A stretch of DNA of 64,000 bases from Deltaproteobacteria bacterium (GTDB lineage: Bacteria; Myxococcota_A; Polyangia; Polyangiales; Polyangiaceae): NCBI GenBank assembly GCA_016218915.1, contig JACRCQ010000007.1:124001-188000 (forward strand). Direction: 5' to 3'. Of this stretch, positions 51,239 to 60,841 are shown piece by piece. Numbering within the stretch: position 1 is the stretch's first letter; each line of letters starts with the position of its first letter. The notes beneath the pieces are model-generated. The model was not told where the DNA came from. It made no database searches and was given only the letters and a program-made list of their open reading frames with translations. Made by a program: the position numbers and the translations under genes.

Positions 51239-52177
51239 ATGAGCTACACGTCGAATCGGACGCTGCTCGAGAAGGCGGACCTCGCCATCGCCGACCTGAC
51301 CGCTGGGGGCGGCATCCTGCTGCCCGCGCAGGCGCAGAAGTTCATGCGACTGCTCATCAAGCAGTCCGTGCTGATGCAGATGGCGACCGTCGTCCCGATG
51401 CCCGCGCCCAAGTACCAGGTGTCGAAGATCAGGTTCGGCAGCCGGATTCTTCGTCCGGGCAAGGAGGGAGTCGCGCTCGCTCAGGCTGACCGAAGCCGCC
51501 CCGACCTGTCGTTCCTCGAGCTCGACGCCCAGCTGTTCAAGGCCGAGGTGCACCTCTCCGACGAGGTGCTCGAGGACAACATCGAGCGCGGCGAGCTGCG
51601 CCAGACCATCCTCGAGATGATCGCTGAAGCCGCCGGGCGGGACATGGAGGAGCTCGTCATCAATGGCGATAAGACCTCAGCCGACCCGTTCCTTGCCGTG
51701 CTCGATGGCGTGGTCAAGCAGTCCACCTCGCACGTCGTCGACGTTGCAGGCGGTCCGCTGACCAAGAACATCCTCCGCGACCTGCTCAAGTCGCTGCCCA
51801 CCGAGTATCTCCGCGACAAGAAGGCGATGTCGTATCTGACGAGCGTCGACGCGGACCTCGAATACCGCAACAGCCTGGCCGAGCGTGCAACCGTCGGCGG
51901 CGACAAGTTCCTCGAGGACGACACGCCTGTCCTCTACTCGGGGGTGCCGGTCACGCCGATTCCCCTGTTCCCGGACAATCTCGGGGCAGGGAACAACCAG
52001 ACCGTCGCGCTGCTGTGCAATCCGAAGAACGTGCACGTCGGCATCTGGCGGCAGATTCGGCTCGAGTCCTTCCGCGACGTGTCGGCCGGCGTGCTCCGCA
52101 TCGTCGCGACGCTGCGTTTCGACGTGAAGTTCGCCGACGAAAACGGCACCGCCAAGGCCATCAACATCCAGCTGTGA
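51239..52177 (+). CDS. Major capsid protein (HK97 fold)
   Basis: 312 aa from ATG 51239, with AGGAAGG upstream. Features of HK97-fold capsids: a long N-terminal helix, the P-domain stretch [20 protein letters not shown], then the phage capsid tail [36 protein letters not shown] and an end rich in beta strands ([19 protein letters not shown]). Position between scaffold and connector genes supports it. Main shell protein of the virion. Confidence 0.85.
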   Translation: MSYTSNRTLLEKADLAIADLTAGGGILLPAQAQKFMRLLIKQSVLMQMATVVPMPAPKYQVSKIRFGSRILRPGKEGVALAQADRSRPDLSFLELDAQLFKAEVHLSDEVLEDNIERGELRQTILEMIAEAAGRDMEELVINGDKTSADPFLAVLDGVVKQSTSHVVDVAGGPLTKNILRDLLKSLPTEYLRDKKAMSYLTSVDADLEYRNSLAERATVGGDKFLEDDTPVLYSGVPVTPIPLFPDNLGAGNNQTVALLCNPKNVHVGIWRQIRLESFRDVSAGVLRIVATLRFDVKFADENGTAKAINIQL

Positions 52178-52186
52178 GGCAGTCGC

Positions 52187-52564
52187 ATGGATACCCTGCT
52201 TGTTCGACTGAAGCCCTACGACCCGCGTCGTGGGCACCTGCTGCGGCGCTTCACTTACGCGGGGGTGAAGATCCACGAAGAGCGTGGCTGGCACCGCGTG
52301 ACCAAGGCGGTCGCCGACTACCTGCGGGGCGTGCACCAGGTCGCCAGTGACGAGTATTCGCCACTGGCGTTCGACGTCTGCACCGACGAGGAAGCCAAGG
52401 CGCTCGACGTGCGGGAAGAGGTCGAAACCAAGGTGCGCCGCAGCGCGACCGACGATGTGCGGCTCTCCCCGTCGCGCAATGACGGCGTGATGACCACTGC
52501 CCACCTCGGCGAGCCCGCGAAGACGAATGGCGCGGATCCCAAGGGGAGGAAGGACCGGGGCTGA
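52187..52564 (+). CDS. Conserved phage head-region protein
   Basis: 125 aa, nine bases after the capsid gene. Core: [20 protein letters not shown], then [16 protein letters not shown] and [16 protein letters not shown]; the last ~35 residues are disordered. Small proteins with this pattern often follow the capsid gene in myoviruses. An 8-bp-arm inverted repeat inside the gene (52342-52369) looks coincidental. Precise role unknown. Confidence 0.65.
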   Translation: MDTLLVRLKPYDPRRGHLLRRFTYAGVKIHEERGWHRVTKAVADYLRGVHQVASDEYSPLAFDVCTDEEAKALDVREEVETKVRRSATDDVRLSPSRNDGVMTTAHLGEPAKTNGADPKGRKDRG

Positions 52565-52565
52565 C

Positions 52566-53204
52566 GTGTACGCGTCCCTGGCCGATATGCGAGATGAGGG
52601 CGTGACGCCTGCCACGGCGAGCGATGAGCGGCTCACCGCTCTGCTCGCCGAGGCGTCGGCCTTCGTCGACCACGTGACGGGCTGGTTCTTCGAGCCCCGC
52701 GCGCTGGTCGTGCGCATGGATGGTCGCGGAACGCCCTCCCTGGAGCCTCCCTTCCCGTCGATCCGTCTCGACGAGCTGCTCATCGGCGACGTCCAAGCAT
52801 CTCTCGCCGTGGACGACCTTGCGATTCGCGGCGCCCCCATCCTGCCGGGCTTCGACGCTCCTCGGTTCACGCTTCTTCGGGGTTGCACCTTCCCGAAGGG
52901 AACCGACAACGTCGTTGCCTCGGGGCTCTGGGGCTACACCGAGCCGAACGGCACCGCCACCGGCGGACCGCCGGTCGCGATTCGCCGTGCGGTGATGCTG
53001 CTCGTGATGCGCTGGCTCCCGAAGCTCGGTGACGCAGAGGCCGCCGCGGCAAAGTCGCAGTGGCGGGTTCTCGAGGAGAGGACTCGGGACCAGAGCTATC
53101 GCCTCGCGCCGCTCTCCGGGGTTGGAGTGCTTTTCACCAGCGACCCGGAGATCGACCTCCTTCTCGCGCGCTATCGGAAGCCGATGGGGCTCGGAGCGGC
53201 CTGA
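52566..53204 (+). CDS. Head-tail connector (gp6/gp15-like)
   Basis: 212 aa from GTG 52566. Starts [20 protein letters not shown] then [20 protein letters not shown], the helical pattern of head-tail adaptors, followed by a beta-rich insertion and a helical end ([20 protein letters not shown]). It would form the ring below the portal. Stop overlaps the next start (TGATG). Confidence 0.65.
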   Translation: MYASLADMRDEGVTPATASDERLTALLAEASAFVDHVTGWFFEPRALVVRMDGRGTPSLEPPFPSIRLDELLIGDVQASLAVDDLAIRGAPILPGFDAPRFTLLRGCTFPKGTDNVVASGLWGYTEPNGTATGGPPVAIRRAVMLLVMRWLPKLGDAEAAAAKSQWRVLEERTRDQSYRLAPLSGVGVLFTSDPEIDLLLARYRKPMGLGAA

Positions 53205-53746
53205 TGCGCGGCCGGCTCATCTTCCCTTTCCTGGCCGAGCTCCATCGATTGGACACGAAGGCGCTTGCGCTCGAAGACCCGGATGGCGCCGGTCCGCTGG
53301 CTGGAGGGTTCGACCCGGACTTCAAGGAACCGGTCTTGGTCGACACGAACGACGATGGAATCGGCGAGCGCATTCGCAAGGAGCACGCGCCCGTGCGGAT
53401 TCCCTGCCAGGTGGAACCGGACGCTTTCGAGGCCCTCCAGGAGTACGCATCGGGCAATTCGCCGCGCTCCCGAATCCGGCTCGTCTTCCATTTTGCCGAC
53501 CTCGAGAAGCTGGGGCTGGTCGATGCCGGCTCTGGCGATGCCATGGTCCGCGTCGGCGATCGCCTGGGCGCAATCTTCGACCTCGGCGGCGCGCTGGTGC
53601 AAGCCGTGCGCACGCCGCCTGGGCTCTTCGTGACCGAGGCGAAGCCGATGGGCTTCGGCCTCTTCATGCCGCGTCCGCGGCGCAACCTGCTGCTCGTGAC
53701 GTTCGACGATCGCGAGACGGCAGCTCCAAGAGGAGTGTCTGCATGA
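53204..53746 (+). CDS. Phage head-tail joining protein, family unassigned
   Basis: 180 aa. Beta-rich: [58 protein letters not shown], then [20 protein letters not shown]. The form matches small neck or stopper proteins that occupy this slot between connector and tail completion genes. Overlaps the lipoprotein gene by four bases. Confidence 0.55.
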   Translation: MRGRLIFPFLAELHRLDTKALALEDPDGAGPLAGGFDPDFKEPVLVDTNDDGIGERIRKEHAPVRIPCQVEPDAFEALQEYASGNSPRSRIRLVFHFADLEKLGLVDAGSGDAMVRVGDRLGAIFDLGGALVQAVRTPPGLFVTEAKPMGFGLFMPRPRRNLLLVTFDDRETAAPRGVSA

Positions 53747-54006
53747 GAGTGCTACCACTGTTGATTTGCGTAGTTGCCGTGGGCGCCTGCGACCCCGTCG
53801 ACCACTGCCGGGTGAATGACACCCGATGCTCGGGGCCTGTCGCTCAGGTTTGCGACAGCGACACCCGTTGGGTCGAATTCGTGAACTGCGACGAAGTCGC
53901 CGCGCAGAGCGGTGGAGCGTGGACCTGCCAGATGCTCGACGACGGCTCCGGGCACACGTGCCTGCCTGTCGAGCAGGACGCTGGCGAGGAGGGAGGTGCC
54001 CAATGA
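53743..54006 (+). CDS. Cys-rich lipoprotein (moron)
   Basis: 87 aa, AGGAG upstream. Signal peptide [16 protein letters not shown] with lipobox VGAC, so the mature protein would be lipid-anchored. Six further cysteines (HC, RC, VC, NC, TC, TC) suggest three disulfides in the periplasm or on the surface. Such a protein is out of place among head-tail genes; it is probably expressed from the prophage to alter the host surface, for example superinfection exclusion, or in lysis. Not clearly an Rz1 homologue: too Cys-rich and not Pro-rich. Confidence 0.75.
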   Translation: MRVLPLLICVVAVGACDPVDHCRVNDTRCSGPVAQVCDSDTRWVEFVNCDEVAAQSGGAWTCQMLDDGSGHTCLPVEQDAGEEGGAQ

Positions 54007-54602
54007 GCGGTCTCACTCCAGCGCTGGTGTCCGAGTTCTGGCAGTACATGATGCACCGATACAACGCGTCGGTGATCGACAAGCGAAGCGCCTCCGAGAT
54101 GCAAGCCGTCAGCCTGCTGCTCGGAAAGCTCGGCATCGTCGACCGGGAATCGTTCCTGCGTCACTTCGCCACAACCATCGGGCACAGGATCTACATTCCG
54201 TTCGAGATCGGTCTCGCTACTGCAGACTGGAGCCTCTGGGGACAGCTCATCGTGTGCGCGCATGAATGCCAGCACATCGTGCAGTACGACGAGTTGGGGC
54301 CCATCAAGTTTGCATGGCAGTACGTCGCGAAGACCGCGGGACGTGCGCGGCTGGAGGCCGAAGCGTATCGCTGCCAGCTCGAGCTCCACTTCTGGCGAAC
54401 CGGACAGCTCCTGTCGGCGCACGAGCTCGCGTCGTCGCTCAAGAGCTACGGCGTGACCGACGCCGACGTCCAGGTCGCTGAGACCATCCTGCGGATGTCC
54501 GGCGAGAGCGTCCGCCGCGGTGCCGTGATCAATCCCACGAGCCGCGCCGCGATCGATTGGCTCAACGTCCACGCTCCGGAACTGCGGACCAGGCTGAGCT
54601 GA
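54003..54602 (+). CDS. HExxH zinc metalloprotease-like protein
   Basis: 199 aa, ATGA overlap with the lipoprotein gene. [18 protein letters not shown] carries HECQH, with EAEAYRCQ about 30 residues on as a possible third ligand site, a gluzincin-like arrangement. No signal peptide or membrane segment, so cytoplasmic. Cotranslation with the lipoprotein suggests a paired function or a shared moron. Fold assignment is moderately sure, substrate unknown. Confidence 0.65.
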   Translation: MSGLTPALVSEFWQYMMHRYNASVIDKRSASEMQAVSLLLGKLGIVDRESFLRHFATTIGHRIYIPFEIGLATADWSLWGQLIVCAHECQHIVQYDELGPIKFAWQYVAKTAGRARLEAEAYRCQLELHFWRTGQLLSAHELASSLKSYGVTDADVQVAETILRMSGESVRRGAVINPTSRAAIDWLNVHAPELRTRLS

Positions 54603-54604
54603 CG

Positions 54605-55198
54605 ATGGCAGTCTTTCGGACGGGCGACTGGGCTCTTGCGAGGCGAATCCTCGCAGGGGGCGGCGCTCGTCTGAAGGGTGCGGTCGCGACCGCCCTCCGG
54701 CAGGAGGCGCACGTGCTCCGAAAGGAGGTCGTCGAGGGAATCACGAAGCAGGCGCCGGGCGGCCAGGCATTCTCTCCGCTCGCGGCCACCACTCTCGCGG
54801 CTCGGGCGCTCAAGGGCTTCGGCGGGACCAAGGCGCTGATCCGCCGTGGGGACCTCCGCAACTCGATCACGGTCGTGGTCGAGGGTGACGAGGCTTTCGT
54901 CGGCGTGCTCCGCAAGGCTCGCGGTCGAGGCGGCTCCTCCCTCGCGAACGTCGCCGAGACGCAGGAATTCGGCGCCGGACCATTCGTCGTCCCAATGACC
55001 CCGAAGATGCGGCGCTTCCTGTTCGTCTTGCTCAAGAAGGCCGGCATCGAACCTTCCTCTTCCGGTGGAGGCAAGGGCGTGGTGGTCATTCGCATCCCGC
55101 CGCGGCCGTTCCTGCGGCCGGCCTTCGAGGCCTTCAAGAAGGGCGTGCAGAAGCGCTTTCTCGGACGCATTGCCCGAGCGATCGGACTGCGAGTGTAG
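54605..55198 (+). CDS. Tail completion/virion morphogenesis protein (HK97 gp10/Mu G-like)
   Basis: 197 aa, two bases after the metalloprotease gene. Long N-terminal helix ([20 protein letters not shown]), [32 protein letters not shown], and [20 protein letters not shown] near the end: the signature order of phage morphogenesis proteins of the gp10/Mu G type. It would complete tail ends for joining to heads. Confidence 0.75.
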   Translation: MAVFRTGDWALARRILAGGGARLKGAVATALRQEAHVLRKEVVEGITKQAPGGQAFSPLAATTLAARALKGFGGTKALIRRGDLRNSITVVVEGDEAFVGVLRKARGRGGSSLANVAETQEFGAGPFVVPMTPKMRRFLFVLLKKAGIEPSSSGGGKGVVVIRIPPRPFLRPAFEAFKKGVQKRFLGRIARAIGLRV

Positions 55199-55201
55199 GC
55201 C

Positions 55202-56107
55202 GTGGCGATTCCCACGCTGCTCCCTCCCGATCCTGCGTCCGGCCCCACCAGCGGCGGCGACCTGGTCACCCTGCGGGGGAGCGGATTCGCGAGCAAGGTG
55301 GCTGTGCGGTTCGGCTCGGCCGACGCTGTCGTGGAGTCTGTCCGGCAGGAGGGGCCACAATCGATCGCGGTCATCAGGACGCCGGCACAGGCCGAGGCAT
55401 CGGTCGATATCGCCCTGCAGAACCTCGATGCCGCAGGGGTGCTGGTCCCGGGCGAGCTCGCGGTCTTGTCCTCGGCCTACCGATTTCTGCGCCCTCGCAT
55501 CGTGCGCGAAGCCGACCTCACGCGCCTCATTCGCACGCTGCTCCGGGAGCTCAAGCGCCAAGTGATCGAGAACGTTTCGCTGTCGGTCGCGGTCGACTTC
55601 GACGACACGCCGCTGGACGGCCTGGACGTCGTCGCGATCTCCAAGCTCCCATCGCTGGTCCTGTCCGGTCCTCGCTTGCGTGAGAATCGGGCGCTCTCAA
55701 CCAACGAGCTGCTCGAAGAAGCCGTCGTAGGCCCCTCGGGCCCTGAGCTGCGACGCCGACGGCCTCCGCTCACGGTCGACCTGGAATTCGGCATCACGGG
55801 CGCCTCTGACCGAGCGGTCGAGCTGCTCAACCTCATCGGCGCCACCTCGACCTTCCTGAACACGAATCGCTGGCTCGCGATGCTGCGTGACCCCGACGAG
55901 CCCGCGAAGGGCTCTGTACGCTGGGAGATGGATCCCCTCGGCGAGCTGCACGTGAACCTCGAAGGCAAGGACGACGTCCGCGCGTTCACGTGGGGCCTCG
56001 TCATCCGCGGCTTCGACATCGACGAGGGACAGCTCCTCGACCTGGGCAAGGCCGTATCCGACGCCGGCGCCGAGGTGAATGTCGGCGCCCACGGGGTGAC
56101 GCCGTGA
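55202..56107 (+). CDS. Tail protein with N-terminal IPT/TIG domain
   Basis: 301 aa, GTG start. Residues ~1-85 (PASGPTSGGDLVTLRGSGF, VAVRFGSADAVV, ASVDIALQNLD) form an IPT/TIG immunoglobulin-like domain. The rest is a tail-associated domain with PPLTVDLEFGITGASDRAVE and a beta-rich end. It lies just before the sheath gene, where tail terminators are found. Ig-like additions on phage structural proteins often bind carbohydrates or the host surface. Confidence 0.65.
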   Translation: MAIPTLLPPDPASGPTSGGDLVTLRGSGFASKVAVRFGSADAVVESVRQEGPQSIAVIRTPAQAEASVDIALQNLDAAGVLVPGELAVLSSAYRFLRPRIVREADLTRLIRTLLRELKRQVIENVSLSVAVDFDDTPLDGLDVVAISKLPSLVLSGPRLRENRALSTNELLEEAVVGPSGPELRRRRPPLTVDLEFGITGASDRAVELLNLIGATSTFLNTNRWLAMLRDPDEPAKGSVRWEMDPLGELHVNLEGKDDVRAFTWGLVIRGFDIDEGQLLDLGKAVSDAGAEVNVGAHGVTP

Positions 56108-56135
56108 AGGCCCATTCCCGACTGCGAGGTAATCG

Positions 56136-58355
56136 ATGAGCGGAGAGTTGCTGTCATCCAAAGTCGTAGTCGTGGAGGAGGAGCCGCGCGTCCGAGGGAT
56201 CACCGCCGCCCCGACCTCGGTCGCCGCCGCCGTGGGAATCGCCGAGCGGGGGCCGATCGGTGTTCCCGTCCTGTGTTCCTCATTCGAGGAGTACCAGACA
56301 CGCTACGGGGGATTCACGCTCACCGCCGACATGACGCTGGGCGCAATGGGCTTCTTCGAAAACGGCGGGACCCAGCTGTGGTGCGTGCGCACCTGCCATC
56401 ACGCGGAGATCGCAGAAGCCGGGACCGCGACCGCAATCCGCGCCTCTTGCTACCTCACGTCTCCAGGGGCTCCGACACCGGCGACGGTCGTTGGCACCGC
56501 GCCCGCCCCATACCGGCTCGAAGACGGAGACAAGCTCGTCGCCGCGGTGAATGGCGGCGCGGACTTGGACGCGGTGTTCCACGGCGGGCCCGCATACGTG
56601 GAGTCTGCGGCCGGTCCCTTCGCCCTCGCGGATGGGCAGACGCTGTCCGTTCGAATCGATGGCGGCCCCGCTCAGCCTATTGCGTTCGCAGCCGCTGATT
56701 TCGTCGCCATCGCAACGGCGACCGCAAAGGAGGTCTCTGCTGCGATCAACGCGCAGCTCGAGGACGGCAAGGCGATCGTCTCCGGGAACGCGGTCCGGAT
56801 CGTGAGCGATCGGAAGGGGACGACCAGCCGGGTCGAGGTGACGGGAGGCACGGCGAACACGGTGCTCGGCTTCCCGGTGAACCCCTCGCTGGGCACCGGC
56901 AACGTCGGCGATGTGCATGCTGTCACGGCGCTGGAAGTACAGCAGATCGCCGAGGCGGCGATCGCCGGCGTGCTCGTGTCGACCATCCCCGGCGGGTTCC
57001 TCGAGATTCGCACGATCGCGGCCGGGGTGAACGCACAGGTCCAGGTCCGCGCAGCCACCGCGCAGGGCTTCGGGCTCGATACGGCACTCCACCAGGGCGC
57101 GGCGTCGGGGGCTGCCAATGCGCTGCGCGTGGAAGGGAAGGACCCGGGCTCATACGCGAACAGCATCGAGCTCGAAGTCCGCGTGCCGAGCTCGGGCGAG
57201 GTAGGCGCCTTCGACCTGGCCGTGGTCGAGGACGGCGTGTACCGCGAGGTGTTCCCGAACATCCGGATGACGCCCGGCGCTGAGCGCTACGTCGAGCGCA
57301 TCATCAACGACACAAAGACCGGCTCCAACCTGATCCGCGTCGTCGACCAACTGCTGCAGGGTTCCCCATCGCTGGCCATCCAAACCGTTCAGCTCGCTGG
57401 CGGCGACGACGGCCTGATGGGCCTGGACGACAACGACTTCATCGGCTCGCCCACGGCCAAGACGGGCATGCACGCGCTCGACCAGGTGCAGGACATCGCG
57501 CTTCTCCTCGTGCCGGGACGTGCGACCCCCGCCGTGCACAACGCGATGCTGCGCTATTGCGAGATCGATCGCGACGGCGCCGTGTTCGCGGTGCTCGATC
57601 CCCCTGCTGGGATGTCTGCGGTCGAGATCGTGGCCTACGTTGAGGCGACCGCCGCGCTCCTGAACCTGTCCGAGTTCGGCGCCCTGTACTGGCCCAGGGT
57701 CAAGGTGCTCAACCCGTCGAAGGCTGTGTTCGGGTCGCAGGACAAGCTCGTGGTGCCTCCTTCGGGCATCGTCGCGGGCGTCTACGCCCGCACCGACGCC
57801 GCCCGCCCCGGCGGCATCTACGACCCACCCGCGGGCATCGACGCCGGCAGGATGTTCGGCGTACTGGGCTTCGAGACCGACGAGGTGCTCGAGGAGCGAA
57901 AGCGCGACCTGGTCTACCCGAAGCGGATCAACCCGCTGACCACGGGCCCCGGCCTGCCGCGCTTCATCGACGGCTCCCGCACCCTCAAGGGCGACGGCAA
58001 CTTCCCCTATGTGGCAGAGCGCCGCGGGGTGATCTTCATCGAGCGGAGCCTGAAGCAGGGCCTGCAGTTCGCCCGGCACAAGAACAACACCGAGGGGCTG
58101 CGTGCCACGGTTCGCCGCACCATCACGGCGTTCCTGCTCACGCAGATGAACAACGGCGCGTTCCGCACCCGCGAGCCGAAGACTGCGTTCTTCGTCGACG
58201 TGTCAGACCAGCTCAACACGCCCAGCGTGGTTTTCGCCGGCAAGCTCATCGCGCGCGTGGGGCTCGCCACCAACAAGCCGGCGGAGTTCATCGTGCTGCG
58301 CATCTCGCAGGACACCCGCGCTCTCGAAGCGGAGCTCGCCGCAGCCGGCGGCTGA
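56136..58355 (+). CDS. Contractile tail sheath protein
   Basis: 739 aa. Begins [20 protein letters not shown] then [20 protein letters not shown], the standard sheath N-terminus. The C-terminal third has the conserved [12 protein letters not shown] stretch [40 protein letters not shown] and [15 protein letters not shown] handshake regions. Residues ~120-330 form an extra surface insertion rich in Gly/Ala, so it is larger than many sheaths. Contracts to drive the tube through the envelope. Confidence 0.95.
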   Translation: MSGELLSSKVVVVEEEPRVRGITAAPTSVAAAVGIAERGPIGVPVLCSSFEEYQTRYGGFTLTADMTLGAMGFFENGGTQLWCVRTCHHAEIAEAGTATAIRASCYLTSPGAPTPATVVGTAPAPYRLEDGDKLVAAVNGGADLDAVFHGGPAYVESAAGPFALADGQTLSVRIDGGPAQPIAFAAADFVAIATATAKEVSAAINAQLEDGKAIVSGNAVRIVSDRKGTTSRVEVTGGTANTVLGFPVNPSLGTGNVGDVHAVTALEVQQIAEAAIAGVLVSTIPGGFLEIRTIAAGVNAQVQVRAATAQGFGLDTALHQGAASGAANALRVEGKDPGSYANSIELEVRVPSSGEVGAFDLAVVEDGVYREVFPNIRMTPGAERYVERIINDTKTGSNLIRVVDQLLQGSPSLAIQTVQLAGGDDGLMGLDDNDFIGSPTAKTGMHALDQVQDIALLLVPGRATPAVHNAMLRYCEIDRDGAVFAVLDPPAGMSAVEIVAYVEATAALLNLSEFGALYWPRVKVLNPSKAVFGSQDKLVVPPSGIVAGVYARTDAARPGGIYDPPAGIDAGRMFGVLGFETDEVLEERKRDLVYPKRINPLTTGPGLPRFIDGSRTLKGDGNFPYVAERRGVIFIERSLKQGLQFARHKNNTEGLRATVRRTITAFLLTQMNNGAFRTREPKTAFFVDVSDQLNTPSVVFAGKLIARVGLATNKPAEFIVLRISQDTRALEAELAAAGG

Positions 58356-58366
58356 TCGGAGGAGTC

Positions 58367-58828
58367 ATGGCAGTCATCGGCAACCCGCGCAGCTTCCACA
58401 AGAAATTCAAGTTCGTCGTCGAGATCGACGACGTCGGGCACGCGGGCTTCCAGAAGTGCAGCGAGCTCTCGGTCGAGGTCGCCAACGTGCAGTACTTCGA
58501 GGGCGGCTCGCTCATCCCGAACAAGAGCCCGGGCCGTGTGACGTTCGCGGACGTCACGCTCGAGCGGGGCGCCACGGTCGATCGCGACCTGTTCGACTGG
58601 CTCCAGGACGTCGTGGTCACCTCGAGCGGGCTCGGGCTCACGGACCCGTACTACAAGCGAAACCTAGACGTGGTGCAGCAGGATCGCGACGGCACAACGC
58701 TGCGCCGCTGGTGCCTGTCACGCGCGTGGCCGACGAAGTTCGTGGCCGGGGAGTGGGACAACGAGGCGGACGAGAACGTGATCGAGTCGGTGACGCTGGC
58801 GTATGATTTCTTCGAACTCATTCAGTAG
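58367..58828 (+). CDS. Tail tube protein (T4 gp19-like)
   Basis: 153 aa, 11 bases after the sheath with GGAGG upstream. [40 protein letters not shown] and [20 protein letters not shown] are typical of gp19-like tube subunits, also found in contractile injection systems. Forms the inner tube. The gene is followed convergently by the reversed 59730 gene, overlapping it by seven bases. Confidence 0.95.
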   Translation: MAVIGNPRSFHKKFKFVVEIDDVGHAGFQKCSELSVEVANVQYFEGGSLIPNKSPGRVTFADVTLERGATVDRDLFDWLQDVVVTSSGLGLTDPYYKRNLDVVQQDRDGTTLRRWCLSRAWPTKFVAGEWDNEADENVIESVTLAYDFFELIQ

Positions 58829-59730
58829 TCCGCACTTCTGGGACTCGTTGATTGCGCGGGACCACCCACGAGCCAGAGCCAACCCGTCAACCAGCAAAAT
58901 GCCGCAACTTTGGCGAACGGCTCCAACACCGATTGCCGAGATTCTTCCAGCGCTGGCGGCACGTGCGAAAAGCCCAACTTGATCGCCTCGTCGATGGCCT
59001 CCATCGAGGCTAGACCAGATACCTTCGCGGCTGAGGTTATCGCGCGAGCAGCCAGCTCCAGAATGTTTGCGCCCTCGGGTAGTGACGGCGCAGTCTTGAT
59101 TCGCTTGCCCATGTGCTTGGACATCGAGATCGGAGGGACTTCCTCCGGCTCGCTCAGAGCAAGCCCCGCGTTTCCCGCTGCAACATAGGTGTATCGCGCG
59201 TGGCCGTTCAAACGCGAAACGTCCACGAAATTCGTTTCTGACACGAGTGTTCCCGCCATCGTGTGACGGAGCAGGTCGTCAATCTGCCAGAAGCAGGGCG
59301 AAGCGTAGACGACCAGCCCATTTCCACCAAGGTTTGCCATGCAGTCCTCGAGCGCAACCTGCTGGTGAGGAGTGATGAAATACCGATAATAGTTTTGGCC
59401 CCAGCGCGTCCATTCACGCGCATACGAGCGAGTGAGAGCCTCCGGTCGCTTGTACTGGATGAACACGTTGAGGTTGAAGCTTTGGAGTGCTGGCAACCGA
59501 GGCGACGGACCGGTGGCAGGCCACAACCACGGTGCGGTGATAGGAACGCCCGGACCCGGAATCTTCCCGAAGAGTCCCCACAAGGTCGCGTTCTGGGTCC
59601 ACAGCGCCGCGTCGAACCCAAGGCTTGCCTCCAAGACTTGACCCGGCGAATAGATGTATGGGCTGCCCGCGAGGAGTTGGTGATTCAGGGGCGCCTCGAA
59701 CGACTTTTCTTCGAACTGTGCCTGGACCAT
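58822..59730 (-). CDS. Unknown reverse-orientation cargo protein
   Basis: 302 aa, ATG 59730 with GGAG upstream. Encoded against all surrounding tail genes. The central part ([58 protein letters not shown]) looks like a conserved soluble domain; a short hydrophobic stretch ([14 protein letters not shown]) lies near the C-terminus. By eye its sequence is less GC-rich than the tail genes. Isolated reversed genes in tail operons are often independently expressed morons, commonly anti-phage. No family recognised. Confidence 0.7.
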   Translation of the reverse strand: MVQAQFEEKSFEAPLNHQLLAGSPYIYSPGQVLEASLGFDAALWTQNATLWGLFGKIPGPGVPITAPWLWPATGPSPRLPALQSFNLNVFIQYKRPEALTRSYAREWTRWGQNYYRYFITPHQQVALEDCMANLGGNGLVVYASPCFWQIDDLLRHTMAGTLVSETNFVDVSRLNGHARYTYVAAGNAGLALSEPEEVPPISMSKHMGKRIKTAPSLPEGANILELAARAITSAAKVSGLASMEAIDEAIKLGFSHVPPALEESRQSVLEPFAKVAAFCWLTGWLWLVGGPAQSTSPRSADY

Positions 59731-59873
59731 GGGGGCTCCATTCTCTCAGAAGGCGGCGCGCCGTGGAGGAACAATCCTGCCCGCGTCCCGGAAAAGGATG
59801 TCGGGGCGTCCCGTTCCCGACCGACCATCCCTCTGCCTCCCTCGGAGCCCCCCACGCTCCGAAAGGCGACGGC

Positions 59874-60647
59874 ATGCCCCACATCATCACCTGCCCCACG
59901 GGCCTCACCGGCTCGATCCGCGGCCTGAAGGTCCGCGAAGAGCGCTTCCTCGCTGATCGCAAGCTCGCCAAGACCGGCAGCGTCGTCGACGAGCTGCTGC
60001 GCGCCTGCTGGGAGGAAACCCACGATGCAGGCCCCTACGACTTCGGCGGCAAGACGATCGACTGGGACAAGGTCCTGCAAGGCGACCGCTTCTTCGCGCT
60101 GATCGAGATCCGCGCGCTGACCTACGGCTCGGAGTACGCGTTTTCCATCACGTGCAGCGAGGCAGGATGCCGGGCGCGCATCGACTGGGAGCTCGACCTG
60201 CGCCAGCTGCCCGTGCGCCCCCTGTCGGATGCGAGCCGCGCCGCGTTCCTCGACGGGAACCGCTTCGAGACGAAGCTTCCCGACGCAGGGCGTCGCGCGT
60301 GGTTCCGCCTCCTTACCGGCGCCGACGAGCGCAAGCTCCCGGCCATCAAGCGCAACGCGGGTGAGCGCATTCTCTCGGCGATGCTCGGCTTCCGCTGCAT
60401 CGAGGTGGAGGGCGTCGAAGACAAGGACAAGCGACGCTTCCTCGAGGACATCTCGATGCGCGACGCCGACTTCCTCCTCGACGAGTTCGACCGCGTGGAC
60501 TGCGGCGTCGAGACGACCCTCGAAGTGGAGTGCCCGGAGTGCTTCGCGCGGCAGCATGTGCAGCTCCCTTTCGACCAGAGCTTCTTCCTTCCGGGGAAGG
60601 CCCGGACGGCGCGGAGGCGGGCCCCGAATGGCTCCTCCCCAGCGTAG
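59874..60647 (+). CDS. Tail assembly chaperone / T4 gp26-like, zero frame
   Basis: 257 aa from ATG 59874. Starts [20 protein letters not shown], a pattern seen in T4-type baseplate/assembly chaperone proteins. Four cysteines (ITCSEAGC, then VECPEC) may bind zinc. Its last 16 residues ([16 protein letters not shown]) are basic and look non-native, while the -1 frame across the same bases reads well, pointing to a frameshift at 60593. Located just before the tape measure gene, the usual chaperone slot. Confidence 0.7.
   Translation: MPHIITCPTGLTGSIRGLKVREERFLADRKLAKTGSVVDELLRACWEETHDAGPYDFGGKTIDWDKVLQGDRFFALIEIRALTYGSEYAFSITCSEAGCRARIDWELDLRQLPVRPLSDASRAAFLDGNRFETKLPDAGRRAWFRLLTGADERKLPAIKRNAGERILSAMLGFRCIEVEGVEDKDKRRFLEDISMRDADFLLDEFDRVDCGVETTLEVECPECFARQHVQLPFDQSFFLPGKARTARRRAPNGSSPA
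60593..60599 (+). other. Candidate programmed -1 frameshift site
   Basis: G GGG AAG in the zero frame (codons GGG 60594, AAG 60597). The P-site Gly codon re-pairs perfectly after a -1 slip; the A-site does not. It differs by one base from the lambda G/GT slippery site GGGAAAG. The product would read ...[17 protein letters not shown]. Confidence 0.5.
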
Positions 60648-60835
60648 ATCCCGACACCTGGAGGGAGTCGCTGTTCCAGCTGTGCTGGCGCCAGCACGGC
60701 GGGTCGGGCCTCGGAATGAGCGTGGGCGAGGCGCTCGAGATGACCACCGCCGATCGCGACTGGTTCATCGAGCGCATTGGCGACCAGCGATCGCGAGAGG
60801 CCAAGGAGATTGAGCGATCGAGCAGGAAACGGTGA
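60596..60835 (+). CDS. -1 frame extension of the tail assembly chaperone
   Basis: 79 codons in the -1 frame (GAA 60596 to TGA 60833-60835): acidic and helical, [40 protein letters not shown], and a charged end. Open upstream to at least 60530, so the frames overlap by over 100 bases. A frameshift would yield a ~320-aa chaperone like lambda GT or P2 E+E'. The alternative is independent translation from GTG 60530 or ATG 60717; neither has a good ribosome site that I can see. Confidence 0.6.
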   Translation, partial: EGPDGAEAGPEWLLPSVDPDTWRESLFQLCWRQHGGSGLGMSVGEALEMTTADRDWFIERIGDQRSREAKEIERSSRKR

Positions 60836-60841
60836 CCGGCC

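Noticed and set aside
52342..52369. Inverted repeat CGCCAGTG ... CACTGGCG
   Set aside because: Inside a coding gene with a 12-base loop and no regulatory context; plausible by chance in GC-rich DNA.
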